Assembly (NCBI RefSeq): GCF_029029505.1
Contig: NZ_JAKJSD010000025.1
Coordinates: 1 to 47,633 of the forward strand
Length of the DNA stretch: 47,633 bases
Direction of reading: 5' to 3'
From: Ancylomarina sp. DW003
Lineage (GTDB): Bacteria > Bacteroidota > Bacteroidia > Bacteroidales > Marinifilaceae
Positions within the stretch are counted from its first letter, which is position 1, and every line of letters begins with the position of its first letter. The translations under genes and the position numbers were made by a program. Below, piece by piece: positions 35,288 to 43,781 of the stretch. The notes under the pieces were generated by a model that saw only the letters and a program-made list of their open reading frames with translations, was not told the DNA's origin and ran no database searches.

Positions 35288-36583
35288 TTAAGCGAGTTCT
35301 TGACAGATTTGATTTAAACGAACGGTAACCGCATTCTTGTGAGCTTCCAGTTGTTCTGCTTCAGCCATAATCTCGATGCTAGGACCTAGATTTTGCAATC
35401 CCTTTTGCGTAATTTTCTGAAAAGTGATACTCTTCATAAATGAGCCTAGCCCAACTCCTGAATACGATTTGGCATAACCATTGGTTGGTAAGGTGTGATT
35501 GGTTCCGGAGGCATAATCACCAGCACTTTCTGGAGTGTAATTGCCAATAAAAACCGAACCTGCATTTTGAATGCCATTCAGAAGATCGTCTTCATTCTTT
35601 ACAGATAGAATAAGGTGTTCTGGGCCATACAAGTTGCTTATTTCAAGCGCTTCTTCTGCTGATTGAACCAAAATCATTTTTGAGTTGTTTAGTGCTTTTG
35701 TAGCAATCACTTCTCTAGATAAATTCTTTAGTTGCTTGTTCAATTCGATTTGAACAGCTTCTAATAGTTCCTCTTTCCAACTGACTAAAATCACCTGACT
35801 ATCTGCGCCGTGTTCCGCTTGTGACAACAAATCAGAAGCGACAAATTCAGGAACAGAGCTCTCATCAGCCATAACCAACACCTCTGATGGTCCTGCAGGC
35901 ATATCGATGGCAACACCAAGCTTGCTAGCCGTTTGTTTGGCAGCGGTTACAAATTGGTTGCCTGGTCCGAAGATCTTATACACATTAGGAACGGATTCAG
36001 TTCCCAGTGCCATAGCCCCAATGGCTTGAATACCACCTATACGGAATACTTTGGTAATGCCAACAAGCTTACAAGCATAAAGAATAACTGGATTGATTTT
36101 TCCATCCTTGTTTGGAGGTGTACACAAGACCACTTCTTTACAACCAGCTATACGTGCTGGAATTCCAAGCATTAAAACGGTTGAAAATAGGGGAGCGGAA
36201 CCACCTGGAATATACAAGCCAACCTTATCGATGGGTGTGAATTTTCTCCAACAACTTACACCTTCTGTCGTTTCGATTACCTCCGATTCAGGTTGCTGAG
36301 TTTTGTGAAACTTTTCAATATTCTGTGCAGCAACTTGTATCGCTTGCTTCAATTCGTTAGAAATGAAATTTTCCGAATCGTTAATTTCTTTTTGGCTAAC
36401 AGCTAGTTCGTCAATTTTGATTCTGTCGTAAAACCAAGTGTATTTTCTTAAGGCTGCATCCCCATCGGTTTTAACTTCCTTGAATATTTGGTTAACAACT
36501 TCATCCATCTCATCCATTTCAATTACAGGACGAGCCAGGATTTGATTCCATTCGTTTTGCTGAGGGTATTTTATAATTTGCAT
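35288..36583 (-). CDS. hisD: Histidinol dehydrogenase
   Basis: The 431-aa zinc enzyme oxidises histidinol to histidine with two NAD+ (last two steps). Signatures are YIPGGSAPLFSTVLML, IGGIQAIGAMALGT, the family pattern DMPAGPSEVLVMADESS, DLLSQAEHGADSQVILVS with zinc ligands, and ESAGDYASGTNHTLPT. It lies 19 bases after hisG. Confidence 0.97.
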   Translation of the reverse strand: MQIIKYPQQNEWNQILARPVIEMDEMDEVVNQIFKEVKTDGDAALRKYTWFYDRIKIDELAVSQKEINDSENFISNELKQAIQVAAQNIEKFHKTQQPESEVIETTEGVSCWRKFTPIDKVGLYIPGGSAPLFSTVLMLGIPARIAGCKEVVLCTPPNKDGKINPVILYACKLVGITKVFRIGGIQAIGAMALGTESVPNVYKIFGPGNQFVTAAKQTASKLGVAIDMPAGPSEVLVMADESSVPEFVASDLLSQAEHGADSQVILVSWKEELLEAVQIELNKQLKNLSREVIATKALNNSKMILVQSAEEALEISNLYGPEHLILSVKNEDDLLNGIQNAGSVFIGNYTPESAGDYASGTNHTLPTNGYAKSYSGVGLGSFMKSITFQKITQKGLQNLGPSIEIMAEAEQLEAHKNAVTVRLNQICQELA

Positions 36584-36602
36584 CGTATTTGTTTTTAATC
36601 GA

Positions 36603-37463
36603 TTAAAGAATCATTTTACCAATTGGAATAGTTAGTATGCCTTCTGCACCGTTTGCTTTCAGCTGATCGATAACTTCCCAGAAATCTTTGTCTTTAATAA
36701 CGGTGTGGATAGAAGACCAACCTTCTTGCATAAGTGGCATTACCGTAGGGCTTTTCATGCCTGGAAGAATGTTGTTGATGGCCTCAATTTTGTCGTTAGG
36801 GGCATTCAATAGCAAGTATTTGTTATTCTTAGCTGCCAAAACAGATTTCATTCGGAATAAAAGATTGTCTAATAGTTCTTGCTTCTCGTCTGAAATATCT
36901 TTGTTACTAACCAAACAAGCTTCCGAGCTTAGAATTTGCTCTACTTCTTTAAGTCCGTTTTTGAAAAGTGTACTACCAGAGCTTACCAAGTCGCAAATCC
37001 CATCCGAAAGACCAATGTTAGGAGCGATTTCCACCGAACCTGAAATAATGTGAATTTCAGAATCAAGATTATTTTCTTTAAGAAAGGCACAAAGTGAATT
37101 TGGGTAAGAGGTGGCGATTTTTTTCCCATTGAAATAGGAGAGCCCTGTGTATTCTTCGTCTTTTGGAATGGCCAATTTTAAACGACACTTCGAAAAGCCT
37201 AATGTTTGAAGAACTTTAACTTCTTTTTGTTTTTCGATAACCACATTTTCGCCTACAATGGCTATATCTGCAACGCCATCCTGCACATATTCCGGAATAT
37301 CAGAGTTTCTTAAATAAAGAACTTCCAAAGGGAAATTTCGAGCCTGTGCTTTTAATTGATCTTTTCCATTATCTATGGAGATGCCACAGTCCTTAAGGAT
37401 TTTCAACGAATCTTCCTGTAATCTTCCGGATTTTTGGATGGCAATTTTTAGTCTTGTACTCAT
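36603..37463 (-). CDS. hisG: ATP phosphoribosyltransferase, long form
   Basis: HisG starts the pathway by joining ATP and PRPP and is normally feedback-inhibited by histidine. At 286 aa this is the long form that carries its own C-terminal ACT-like regulatory domain (from about residue 210; SPTVMPLMQEGWSSIHTVI) and does not need HisZ. The catalytic part has IAIQKSGRLQEDSLKIL, VADIAIVGENV and the PRPP loop DLVSSGSTLFKNGL. It is first in the operon, downstream of two attenuators. Confidence 0.97.
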   Translation of the reverse strand: MSTRLKIAIQKSGRLQEDSLKILKDCGISIDNGKDQLKAQARNFPLEVLYLRNSDIPEYVQDGVADIAIVGENVVIEKQKEVKVLQTLGFSKCRLKLAIPKDEEYTGLSYFNGKKIATSYPNSLCAFLKENNLDSEIHIISGSVEIAPNIGLSDGICDLVSSGSTLFKNGLKEVEQILSSEACLVSNKDISDEKQELLDNLLFRMKSVLAAKNNKYLLLNAPNDKIEAINNILPGMKSPTVMPLMQEGWSSIHTVIKDKDFWEVIDQLKANGAEGILTIPIGKMIL

Positions 37464-37505
37464 CTTGTTTTTTTTGTTATCAACCTAATTCCAGAATGGG
37501 TACAA

Positions 37506-37539
37506 ATAAAAAATGCCAACCTGGAATCAGGTTGGCATT
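37506..37539 (-). terminator. his attenuator terminator, hisG-proximal
   Basis: On the minus strand AATGCCAACCTG, loop ATTC, CAGGTTGGCATT (12-bp perfect stem), followed by a run of T. It lies 43 bases before the hisG start and 45 after the leader peptide stop. Confidence 0.88.
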
Positions 37540-37583
37540 AATAGTTATGAATTTATTTAAAATTTTAGCATAACGATATCAGC

Positions 37584-37637
37584 TCACCTGAGGTAAGTAA
37601 AATGATGGTGATGATGATGTCGAGTAGTAAAAGTCAT
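37584..37637 (-). CDS. hisL: Histidine leader peptide 2 (hisG-proximal)
   Basis: A 17-aa ORF, MTFTTRHHHHHHFTYLR, with six consecutive His codons (CAT CAT CAT CAC CAT CAT). Ribosome stalling here at low histidyl-tRNA would stop the downstream terminator from forming. GTTATG and CATAAC after the stop can form the alternative stem. It is too short for standard gene callers. Confidence 0.88.
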   Translation of the reverse strand: MTFTTRHHHHHHFTYLR

Positions 37638-37699
37638 TGTATTGTGTCTTTAATTTGCTGTTTGCGTTGCTTTAAGTTTTCTTTTAAAAGTTGATATAA

Positions 37700-37732
37700 A
37701 CAAAAACGCCAACCTGTTTTCAGGTTGGCGTT
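37700..37732 (-). terminator. his attenuator terminator, promoter-proximal
   Basis: On the minus strand AACGCCAACCTG, loop AAAA, CAGGTTGGCGTT (12-bp perfect stem) followed by TTTTG. It is nearly identical to the second terminator, with a compensated A-T to G-C pair change (AATGCC to AACGCC), so the stem has been selected for. Confidence 0.88.
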
Positions 37733-37773
37733 AATTGTTATGAATTTATCCTTGAGATTTTCGCATAACATTA

Positions 37774-37830
37774 TCAGCTCACCTGAGGTAAGTAAAAATG
37801 ATGCTGATGATGTGTTGATGTAAAAATCAT
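37774..37830 (-). CDS. hisL: Histidine leader peptide 1 (promoter-proximal)
   Basis: An 18-aa ORF, MIFTSTHHQHHFYLPQVS, with four His codons interrupted by one Gln. The DNA block TTACCTCAGGTGAGCTGATA after the His codons is identical in leader 2 but read in another frame. It lies about 22 bases downstream of the -7 box. Confidence 0.85.
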   Translation of the reverse strand: MIFTSTHHQHHFYLPQVS

Positions 37831-37852
37831 AGTTTTTGCGTTTTATCTGCGA

Positions 37853-37883
37853 CAAAGATTAGAATAAAATTTACAAAAACAAG
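37853..37883 (-). promoter_or_regulatory. his operon promoter
   Basis: On the minus strand CTTG (37883-37880), 19 bases, then AATCTTTG (37860-37853), a near-consensus -7 box. Transcription would start shortly before leader peptide 1, so both attenuators lie in one leader. No comparable promoter is seen between the two attenuators. Confidence 0.6.
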
Positions 37884-38199
37884 AAAAAGTAAGAGATTTG
37901 GTTTTGTTTAGAAATACAAATGGCTTTGTAAGTGCTGAAAAGACAGGTTGTTTGTGATGTTCATTTTTTTTGATTAAAAATAATGGGCTCCATAGATTCT
38001 ACATGTATATAGCTAAATCAAGTGGTGCATATTTTATCAATTTCAGAAATTGTTTTTAGAATCTTTTATCGATGAAAAATGAAGGATAACAAGGCAAATT
38101 TTATGCTAATAGTGGTTTTATTTAAGTGAAATTTAACGAAGTTAGATTTCATTTCTACATATAAAAAAGCTGAAGGATAAATTTTAAACAGTTTCTTAG
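37884..38199. other. Intergenic region upstream of the his operon
   Basis: About 316 AT-rich bases between the his promoter and the promoter of the next plus-strand gene. I see no ORF, RNA or repeat in it. Confidence 0.5.
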
Positions 38200-38207
38200 T
38201 ATATTTG
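38200..38207 (+). promoter_or_regulatory. -7 box of the 94-aa gene
   Basis: TATATTTG fits TAnnTTTG and lies 41 bases upstream of the ATG. A clear -33 TTTG is not seen. Confidence 0.45.
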
Positions 38208-38247
38208 CAAAGTATTTTAGAATAAGAACTATTAATAATAAGAAACT

Positions 38248-38532
38248 ATGGCGAGTAGAAGAAAATTAAAAAAAGATATTGACTTTTTGACTTTTGAAGT
38301 TATTTCTGATTGCTACAATTATATTTACCTGCACCCGGGAAACGAAGAAAAAGTAATGGATATCATTAAAGAAACGGTTGCGAATCGCAATAATCTAGTT
38401 GCTCGTGTGAACCATCCTGATGGAAAAGATAATCCAAAATTAGTGAAGGCTTATTACAAAACTATCTTTAGCGATCTAATTTCGAATACTGATGTTTCTT
38501 TCACTAAATTAAGTGAACTGATAAAAGCATAA
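38248..38532 (+). CDS. Small conserved Bacteroidota protein of unknown function
   Basis: The 94-aa soluble, basic and helical protein starts MASRRKLKKDIDFLTFEVIS and includes YNYIYLHPGNEEKVMDIIKE. I recognise this as a short protein type recurrent in Bacteroidota but know of no function. It has its own promoter and is followed by a terminator, so it is monocistronic. Confidence 0.75.
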   Translation: MASRRKLKKDIDFLTFEVISDCYNYIYLHPGNEEKVMDIIKETVANRNNLVARVNHPDGKDNPKLVKAYYKTIFSDLISNTDVSFTKLSELIKA

Positions 38533-38557
38533 GTTTTTCTTAAAACGAAATAATTCT

Positions 38558-38591
38558 AATAGCTTTGCCTCTCGGGTAAAGCTATTTTTTT
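38558..38591 (+). terminator. Terminator after the 94-aa gene
   Basis: AATAGCTTT and AAAGCTATT pair perfectly around an 11-nt loop and are followed by a T run. Confidence 0.8.
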
Positions 38592-38611
38592 ATACCAATT
38601 TGGTATTACTT

Positions 38612-39331
38612 ATGAAAGTTGAGAAGAAAATTCAAATAGAAGGATTAGGGGAAGTCACACTAAAGCGAGATTCTCGCTTTAAGCGATTGTCTTTGAGAAT
38701 GGCTCCCAATAAAGGGATTTGGATTAATGTACCTTCTTTTGTCGACTGGAAAGTTGCCGTAGACTTTGCTCAATCGCATAAAGATTGGATCGCAAAACAA
38801 AACCTGAAAATTAAAGCTAAGGAAAGCAAAAATATCTTTTTTGATTCGAATACCGTTTTCAGAACCAAGTACCATGAATTAAAAATGAATCCATCTCAGG
38901 TAAATCGTGTTAATGCAAGTGTGAAGCAAGGTTTGATTCAGATTAATTATCCTGAGAGTTTCGATATGAAAACAGAGGGCTTTCAAGACTTTGTTCGAAA
39001 AATGATTGTTGAAACACTCAGAAAAGAGGCAAGTCAGGTTTTGCCAAAGCGTTTAGAAGAATTAGCCCTTCGTCACGGCTTCAAGTACAATAAAGTGAGC
39101 ATTCGAAATGCCAGTACGCGTTGGGGTTCATGTTCCGGAGATAATAATATCAGTTTGAATTTGCATTTAATGCGTTTGCCAGAGCATTTAATTGATATGG
39201 TGCTGCTTCATGAACTCTGCCATACCATTGAGAAAAACCATTCCAAAGCATTTTGGGATTTGTTGGATAAGGTTTGCTCTAACGTTTCGGCAAAAAAGAA
39301 AGAAATGAAGGCATATTCAACGCACTTTTAG
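38612..39331 (+). CDS. YgjP-like (DUF45) M48-type metallopeptidase
   Basis: From the ATG at 38612 the product has 239 aa (the TTG at 38600 is unlikely to be used). The N-terminal half begins with strands (VTLKRDSRFKRLSLRMAPN). The zinc site is LLHELCHTIEKNHSKAFW, an HExxH with a further His, preceded by the family motif TRWGSCSGDNNISLNLHLM. YgjP/WssP-type proteins are cytosolic zinc peptidases that often sit near restriction systems; none is adjacent here. It may be cotranscribed with the membrane protein 24 bases downstream. Confidence 0.88.
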   Translation: MKVEKKIQIEGLGEVTLKRDSRFKRLSLRMAPNKGIWINVPSFVDWKVAVDFAQSHKDWIAKQNLKIKAKESKNIFFDSNTVFRTKYHELKMNPSQVNRVNASVKQGLIQINYPESFDMKTEGFQDFVRKMIVETLRKEASQVLPKRLEELALRHGFKYNKVSIRNASTRWGSCSGDNNISLNLHLMRLPEHLIDMVLLHELCHTIEKNHSKAFWDLLDKVCSNVSAKKKEMKAYSTHF

Positions 39332-39355
39332 AGGTTAATAGATTATAATATAAAA

Positions 39356-39748
39356 ATGGATAGAGAAACGTATATAGTAATTGGGATGAGTGTTTTTGCA
39401 TTCCTGTTTGGTTTGCAAGTAAAAAAATGGTTGGCTAAGAAAAAGCCCGTAACCCAACAAGTTAAGATCAATAAGTCTCAACGTTCTAAAATGGCTAAGC
39501 AGGTTCAAGAAGAACCTACGAAAAAACAAACAAAGCATCCTAAAATCAAAAGCTTTTTTTTGTGGCTTCAAGTGGTGGTTTTATTCAGCATTATTATATT
39601 CATGGTACCCGCTCTATCTCGTGATATTATGCTTGCAGAAGGAGTCTATGATCAGAAGTTGATTTTACGAATATTGATCGTTGCTTTTGCGGCTTATACC
39701 TTATTCGTTGGTGCAAATAAGATTTTTAAGCAGAAGGGGAAGTGGTAA
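39356..39748 (+). CDS. Three-helix membrane protein of unknown function
   Basis: The 130-aa protein has membrane segments near residues 5-22 (IVIGMSVFAFLFGLQV), 67-86 (FLWLQVVVLFSIIIFMVP) and 103-120 (ILIVAFAAYTLFVGA), with a very basic linker between the first two (KKPVTQQVKINKSQRSKMAK). No family is recognised. It follows the YgjP-like gene by 24 bases. Confidence 0.7.
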   Translation: MDRETYIVIGMSVFAFLFGLQVKKWLAKKKPVTQQVKINKSQRSKMAKQVQEEPTKKQTKHPKIKSFFLWLQVVVLFSIIIFMVPALSRDIMLAEGVYDQKLILRILIVAFAAYTLFVGANKIFKQKGKW

Positions 39749-39975
39749 ACTGATTTATAACATCTATTTTGACTTAATTAGAAAGGAGTTTATTCATTGT
39801 TTTAGATGAGTAAACTTTTTTTTTGATATAAATAAGAAAAAAAATAAAAAATATTCTTCACGATTAAATCGTTTTCGATAAGCCCCCTTTTAGTATAAAA
39901 AAAAATATTGAGATTTTAAATGATAAACAGCATAAAAGAGTCTTTATATGCATTTTATTACAGCTTAAATTTCTG

Positions 39976-39983
39976 TAAATTTG
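39976..39983 (+). promoter_or_regulatory. -7 box of the 1159-aa gene
   Basis: TAAATTTG fits the -7 consensus, 39 bases before the ATG at 40023. It overlaps the TTG at 39981, which argues against that codon as start. Most of 39749-39975 is AT-rich and empty. Confidence 0.5.
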
Positions 39984-40022
39984 ATACGGACACAGATTTT
40001 AAAAGCTATTAAAATTCAAGAT

Positions 40023-43000
40023 ATGGAGAATATTAAGACAACTTATCGTGAAATTCAATCTCAGAACGGAGAGGGAGATCAGAAAGATTTGATTCGTTAC
40101 ATTAATCTGCAATTGGCAGCAATGGGACAACCAATCTTCAATGAAAACAATGAAGCATCGTGTGATGATAATTTTATTGCATTAACAGACAGTTTAATTC
40201 AAAGTTATCGTGCGAAATCACGTCTGCTTTCAGATCATCATTGTCCTTCAGATCAGAGAATTCAGAATTTCCTGAATAACTATTTTAAGGATACAGAACA
40301 GCAAGTTCCCCAAATACCAACATCTACTTTTACTTTAGATCAAGAGGGAATTGCTCGCGAACTAAGTTTGCCACCTAATAAGAATGAACATCTAACTGAA
40401 TATCTGAGTTCATATCGTATAAAACAAGGTGTTCTGCACAACCCTAAGCATGACAGAAGAACAACGAAAGGTTCTTTTCATATTGTAGAAGGAAACTTGC
40501 CTGCACCTTTGGATAAAATTGAATTACCTAAGATTGCATTTATTAAGTTTTTAGAATCTGCATTTAATCCATCAGACGAATTAAATACGCTTCCTTTTAC
40601 TGCAACACAGGATGAGAAAGCCAAAATGATGGTTTCTCTTTTACTGCGACCAGTTGTTTGTCCTGAAGTAAAAGGTGTTATCTCTAAAAAAGCAATGGAG
40701 GTTCGTTTCTTTGTTCCCGGAGCATTTGTTAGTAACCTCGATTTTGTTGAATCAATATTTGGTAACGCAGGCGATCCAAACCTACCATCAAATGATGCTG
40801 GTTTAGATATTGAACACTGGACAGGTCATTCGGGTTGTATTGTTTTAGCACCTCAGCTTTTGGAACTGACCAAAAAAGAAATTGGTTTACCTCATTATGA
40901 CGATGCGACAGAGCGTCAGCGTAACGATGGTGTTTGTTGGAAAGAAGAAGGCGAACTTTATAATGGAGGACAACCTTTTAAAGTAACATGTAGAAGCGAA
41001 GAGGGTGTCGTTATTACACTTATTGCTGATAACTACTTTGGGTACTCAAAGAAAGAGATTAAAACACAGATTAGTTTCTCCGCAAACCTTTATGGTTTGG
41101 CTGAAGAAGAGCACTCAGGCGGAGCGATTGCATTTCCACGTAAAAACCTAGGTGACAATTTTGATGGAACACTTTTTATGAAGAATATTCTTAAAAAGCA
41201 GTTCAACTTTGATGAAGTAATGTCTCAGTTAGGCAATACGGTTGATGTAAAACCTGAAGGCTATGCTGTTGATAAAGAATACGACAATATTATTTATATC
41301 GACGGAGATGCTAAAATCGACTTATACAAGAGTAAGGTAAGTTGGGTAAAAAATGAGAAGGAACAGTCAATTCGTTTGTTACCTGAACATTATTATGTGC
41401 ATCCATCGGGATATAAGTTACATATGGAAAAGCACCCGTCAGCTCCTTCGTGGCGTTTGGTGAGTACTTATGCTGAAGGAACTTTCTGTCACAAACCATG
41501 TACGGTTTCTGGTGGAGGTAAGTCTGAGATTTCAAAATCACTACTGAATGCTATTATCTATAGCTCGTTCTATGTTCAGGATATGGAGAAAGATTTCGAT
41601 ATGGCTGATCAGGTTTTTGAACATGACTATACAAACCGTTGGAAAAATCATGAAGAACGTTCTCAACCTTCACGCCCTTTATTAGATTCGAAACGATCTT
41701 TAGGCTCGGTTGTGAAGCTTCTAACACCATCTAAATATTATACAGAAGAATATAATGACTATTTAGCATCAATTCCTGATCATGTAAAAGGCTTGGTTCT
41801 TTTCATTAAACGATTCTACCGTGAAGGTCGCACAGGTCGCGATTGGAGAAACTATTTCTCTGTCGATATGGTTAATGGTAAGAAAGGTCACGAGTTGCTT
41901 TATAATAACCGTAAGATTATTGCAAGTTATTTACGTGTAGGTTTTGCTACCGATAATTCCTGGTTCCTGCATAAGCTACGTCAAGACTTTATTGCTTCGG
42001 CTAAAATTCAGATGGAAGATGATATTACAGCTTCGGTTGTATTACCAACAAGCAGTCTTTCATACTTGAACGAAGCTTACGATAACAAGTCGGTTAAAAT
42101 AACAACCAATTGTGAGCGTCGTTTCTTCCAGCGTCCAGATGAAGCGGTTCATAGAGGTTACGATAAGGAGGCAGAGGCCGATCTTTCAATGCGAGGCAAT
42201 TTTACTTCGAACTACGAGCCAATGACCAAAGAAGATGGTCAGGAGTTAATGGCTGATGCTATTGGGTTCGATTTATATACCAAGCCTATTCAAGAATTGA
42301 TTAAAGCTGGTGCTACAAGTAAAGAAGATAATTACTTCATTACACCATCGCATACGCGTATTGTAAACGGAAAACCATCAGCAAATCCTCGTTACCTGCA
42401 AATTCGTCCTGATTTGGTTAATCCTATCGACGATAAGTTGGCAGAAGTTGGTGTGCGTTTGGCTAGAAAAATTCCATTGGATAAGCCGGTTCATCATCCG
42501 GTAAATGCGGTATTGCCAGGACGTCGTAATAATCCGGCAGATAAAGAAGCAGGTATTCGTGCATTAAGTGTATACAACCCAATTCATTATCAGGAGTTGC
42601 CTGAGTTGTTTATGGATTTTATTTGTTCTCTAACAGGTAAATCGCCATCAACAACAGGAGCAGGTACAGAAGGTGCATTGACCAAAGGCCCTTTTAATAT
42701 GTTGAGCCCCACTACCGATTTGAATAATGCTTTATTGTCATACATTATAACAGGCTATCAGGGATTTACTTCAGCTGCCGGACATGTAGGTACTGAAAAT
42801 CGTTTCGATCATGATGTTTCTTTATTGATTCCGGAACTTTGGTGCCGATTGAGTGAGGAGAGTCGTGACCCAAAGCTTTTAATTGATGAAGGTTCTCTTG
42901 AGAAGCTGGATGATTTTGAATACAATGGCGAAAAAATTAATGCAAGTCGTTTAGGTTACCGTATCACCGAAGGCTTTTTATTCCGTTACCTGAATAGAAT

Positions 43001-43502
43001 CTTTGATGAGCCTCAGAATGTATTCAACGAAAGAATGTTGAAGCCGGAGATTCAGGATATGGAAGCTTATGTTGATGGAATCAAGAACATTGTTGAAGCT
43101 CAGGAAAAAGTAGCTGTAAATTACTTTAAGGATGACAGTATTTCTGCAGCAATTCCACCATTACAAGTTTTATTAAGCATTATGGCCTTTGGTCAGTATG
43201 ATGGTAAGGATATTAGCGACCCTGAATTGCGTAAAATGTTCGATCGCGATGTGGTTATCAATTCTGATTGGTATAAAGCACGATTGAAGCGTAAGCAAGA
43301 AATCGATATTCACTACTATGAGAATCAAATCGAATACTTGAATGATTTTATTACAGATAAAAACAATTCAGAGTGGAAATCGAAGATGAGTCTTGAAGAT
43401 CGCTTGAATCAGGCAAAATCAAATCTGGAGCATGTGAAAACAGAAGCTTATCTTAAAAGCCTGATTGGTACAATTGGTGCTGATCCTTTGTTTAAGAAAT
43501 AA
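40023..43502 (+). CDS. Very large cytosolic protein of unknown function
   Basis: A 1159-aa soluble protein with no signal peptide or membrane segment. Notable conserved-looking parts are GNAGDPNLPSNDAGLDIEHW, GHSGCIVLAPQLLEL, YFGYSKKEIKTQISFSANLY, EEEHSGGAIAFPRKN, and CTVSGGGKSEISKSLLNAI, which resembles a nucleotide-binding P-loop (GGGKSE). The P-loop and the YFGYCKKEVKTQ-like stretch suggest a kinase- or carboxykinase-like enzyme, but I cannot assign a family. Codon use is of the well-expressed type. It is monocistronic with its own terminator. Confidence 0.75.
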   Translation: MENIKTTYREIQSQNGEGDQKDLIRYINLQLAAMGQPIFNENNEASCDDNFIALTDSLIQSYRAKSRLLSDHHCPSDQRIQNFLNNYFKDTEQQVPQIPTSTFTLDQEGIARELSLPPNKNEHLTEYLSSYRIKQGVLHNPKHDRRTTKGSFHIVEGNLPAPLDKIELPKIAFIKFLESAFNPSDELNTLPFTATQDEKAKMMVSLLLRPVVCPEVKGVISKKAMEVRFFVPGAFVSNLDFVESIFGNAGDPNLPSNDAGLDIEHWTGHSGCIVLAPQLLELTKKEIGLPHYDDATERQRNDGVCWKEEGELYNGGQPFKVTCRSEEGVVITLIADNYFGYSKKEIKTQISFSANLYGLAEEEHSGGAIAFPRKNLGDNFDGTLFMKNILKKQFNFDEVMSQLGNTVDVKPEGYAVDKEYDNIIYIDGDAKIDLYKSKVSWVKNEKEQSIRLLPEHYYVHPSGYKLHMEKHPSAPSWRLVSTYAEGTFCHKPCTVSGGGKSEISKSLLNAIIYSSFYVQDMEKDFDMADQVFEHDYTNRWKNHEERSQPSRPLLDSKRSLGSVVKLLTPSKYYTEEYNDYLASIPDHVKGLVLFIKRFYREGRTGRDWRNYFSVDMVNGKKGHELLYNNRKIIASYLRVGFATDNSWFLHKLRQDFIASAKIQMEDDITASVVLPTSSLSYLNEAYDNKSVKITTNCERRFFQRPDEAVHRGYDKEAEADLSMRGNFTSNYEPMTKEDGQELMADAIGFDLYTKPIQELIKAGATSKEDNYFITPSHTRIVNGKPSANPRYLQIRPDLVNPIDDKLAEVGVRLARKIPLDKPVHHPVNAVLPGRRNNPADKEAGIRALSVYNPIHYQELPELFMDFICSLTGKSPSTTGAGTEGALTKGPFNMLSPTTDLNNALLSYIITGYQGFTSAAGHVGTENRFDHDVSLLIPELWCRLSEESRDPKLLIDEGSLEKLDDFEYNGEKINASRLGYRITEGFLFRYLNRIFDEPQNVFNERMLKPEIQDMEAYVDGIKNIVEAQEKVAVNYFKDDSISAAIPPLQVLLSIMAFGQYDGKDISDPELRKMFDRDVVINSDWYKARLKRKQEIDIHYYENQIEYLNDFITDKNNSEWKSKMSLEDRLNQAKSNLEHVKTEAYLKSLIGTIGADPLFKK

Positions 43503-43520
43503 GAACAATCTGATTATAGA

Positions 43521-43556
43521 AAAGGGGATAAACTGCAAAGTTTATCCCCTTTTTAT
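43521..43556 (+). terminator. Strong terminator of the 1159-aa gene
   Basis: AAAAGGGGATAAACT and AGTTTATCCCCTTTT are perfect 15-bp arms with a GCAA tetraloop and a T run. It may also serve the minus-strand gene that ends at 43570. Confidence 0.92.
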
Positions 43557-43569
43557 ATGTTTTCCAGAT

Positions 43570-43770
43570 CTATCGTTTACGTAATATCAAATATAGACCA
43601 ATAATAGCTGATACTGCTCCAGCAACTATGCTACCCATTGCATTGTTATCCTTTTGTCCTATAGCACGCGTAATTTGTGATTCCAAACCGTTTAGTTCAG
43701 TAAAACCATATGTAATAAGGATGATACCTAAAACAACAAGAATTGCTGCTATAATTTTCTTAAAATTCAT
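43570..43770 (-). CDS. DUF3185-like small membrane protein
   Basis: The 66-aa product from the ATG at 43770 has two membrane helices (IIAAILVVLGIILITYGF and GSIVAGAVSAIIGLYLIL) separated by a polar loop, the DUF3185 arrangement, and ends in RKR. The function is unknown. It lies 11 bases after the 5'-nucleotidase gene and is likely cotranscribed with it. Confidence 0.7.
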   Translation of the reverse strand: MNFKKIIAAILVVLGIILITYGFTELNGLESQITRAIGQKDNNAMGSIVAGAVSAIIGLYLILRKR

Positions 43771-43781
43771 AATCAATCATT

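Noticed and set aside
37584-37830. His-codon repeats as a CRISPR or simple repeat
   Set aside because: Only two units, each with ATG, stop, terminator stem and T run; the attenuator explanation fits every part.
37634-37855. 73-codon minus-strand ORF over the his leader
   Set aside because: It covers the promoter-proximal attenuator hairpin and is in another frame than the His-rich leader peptide. The leader RNA explains the region.
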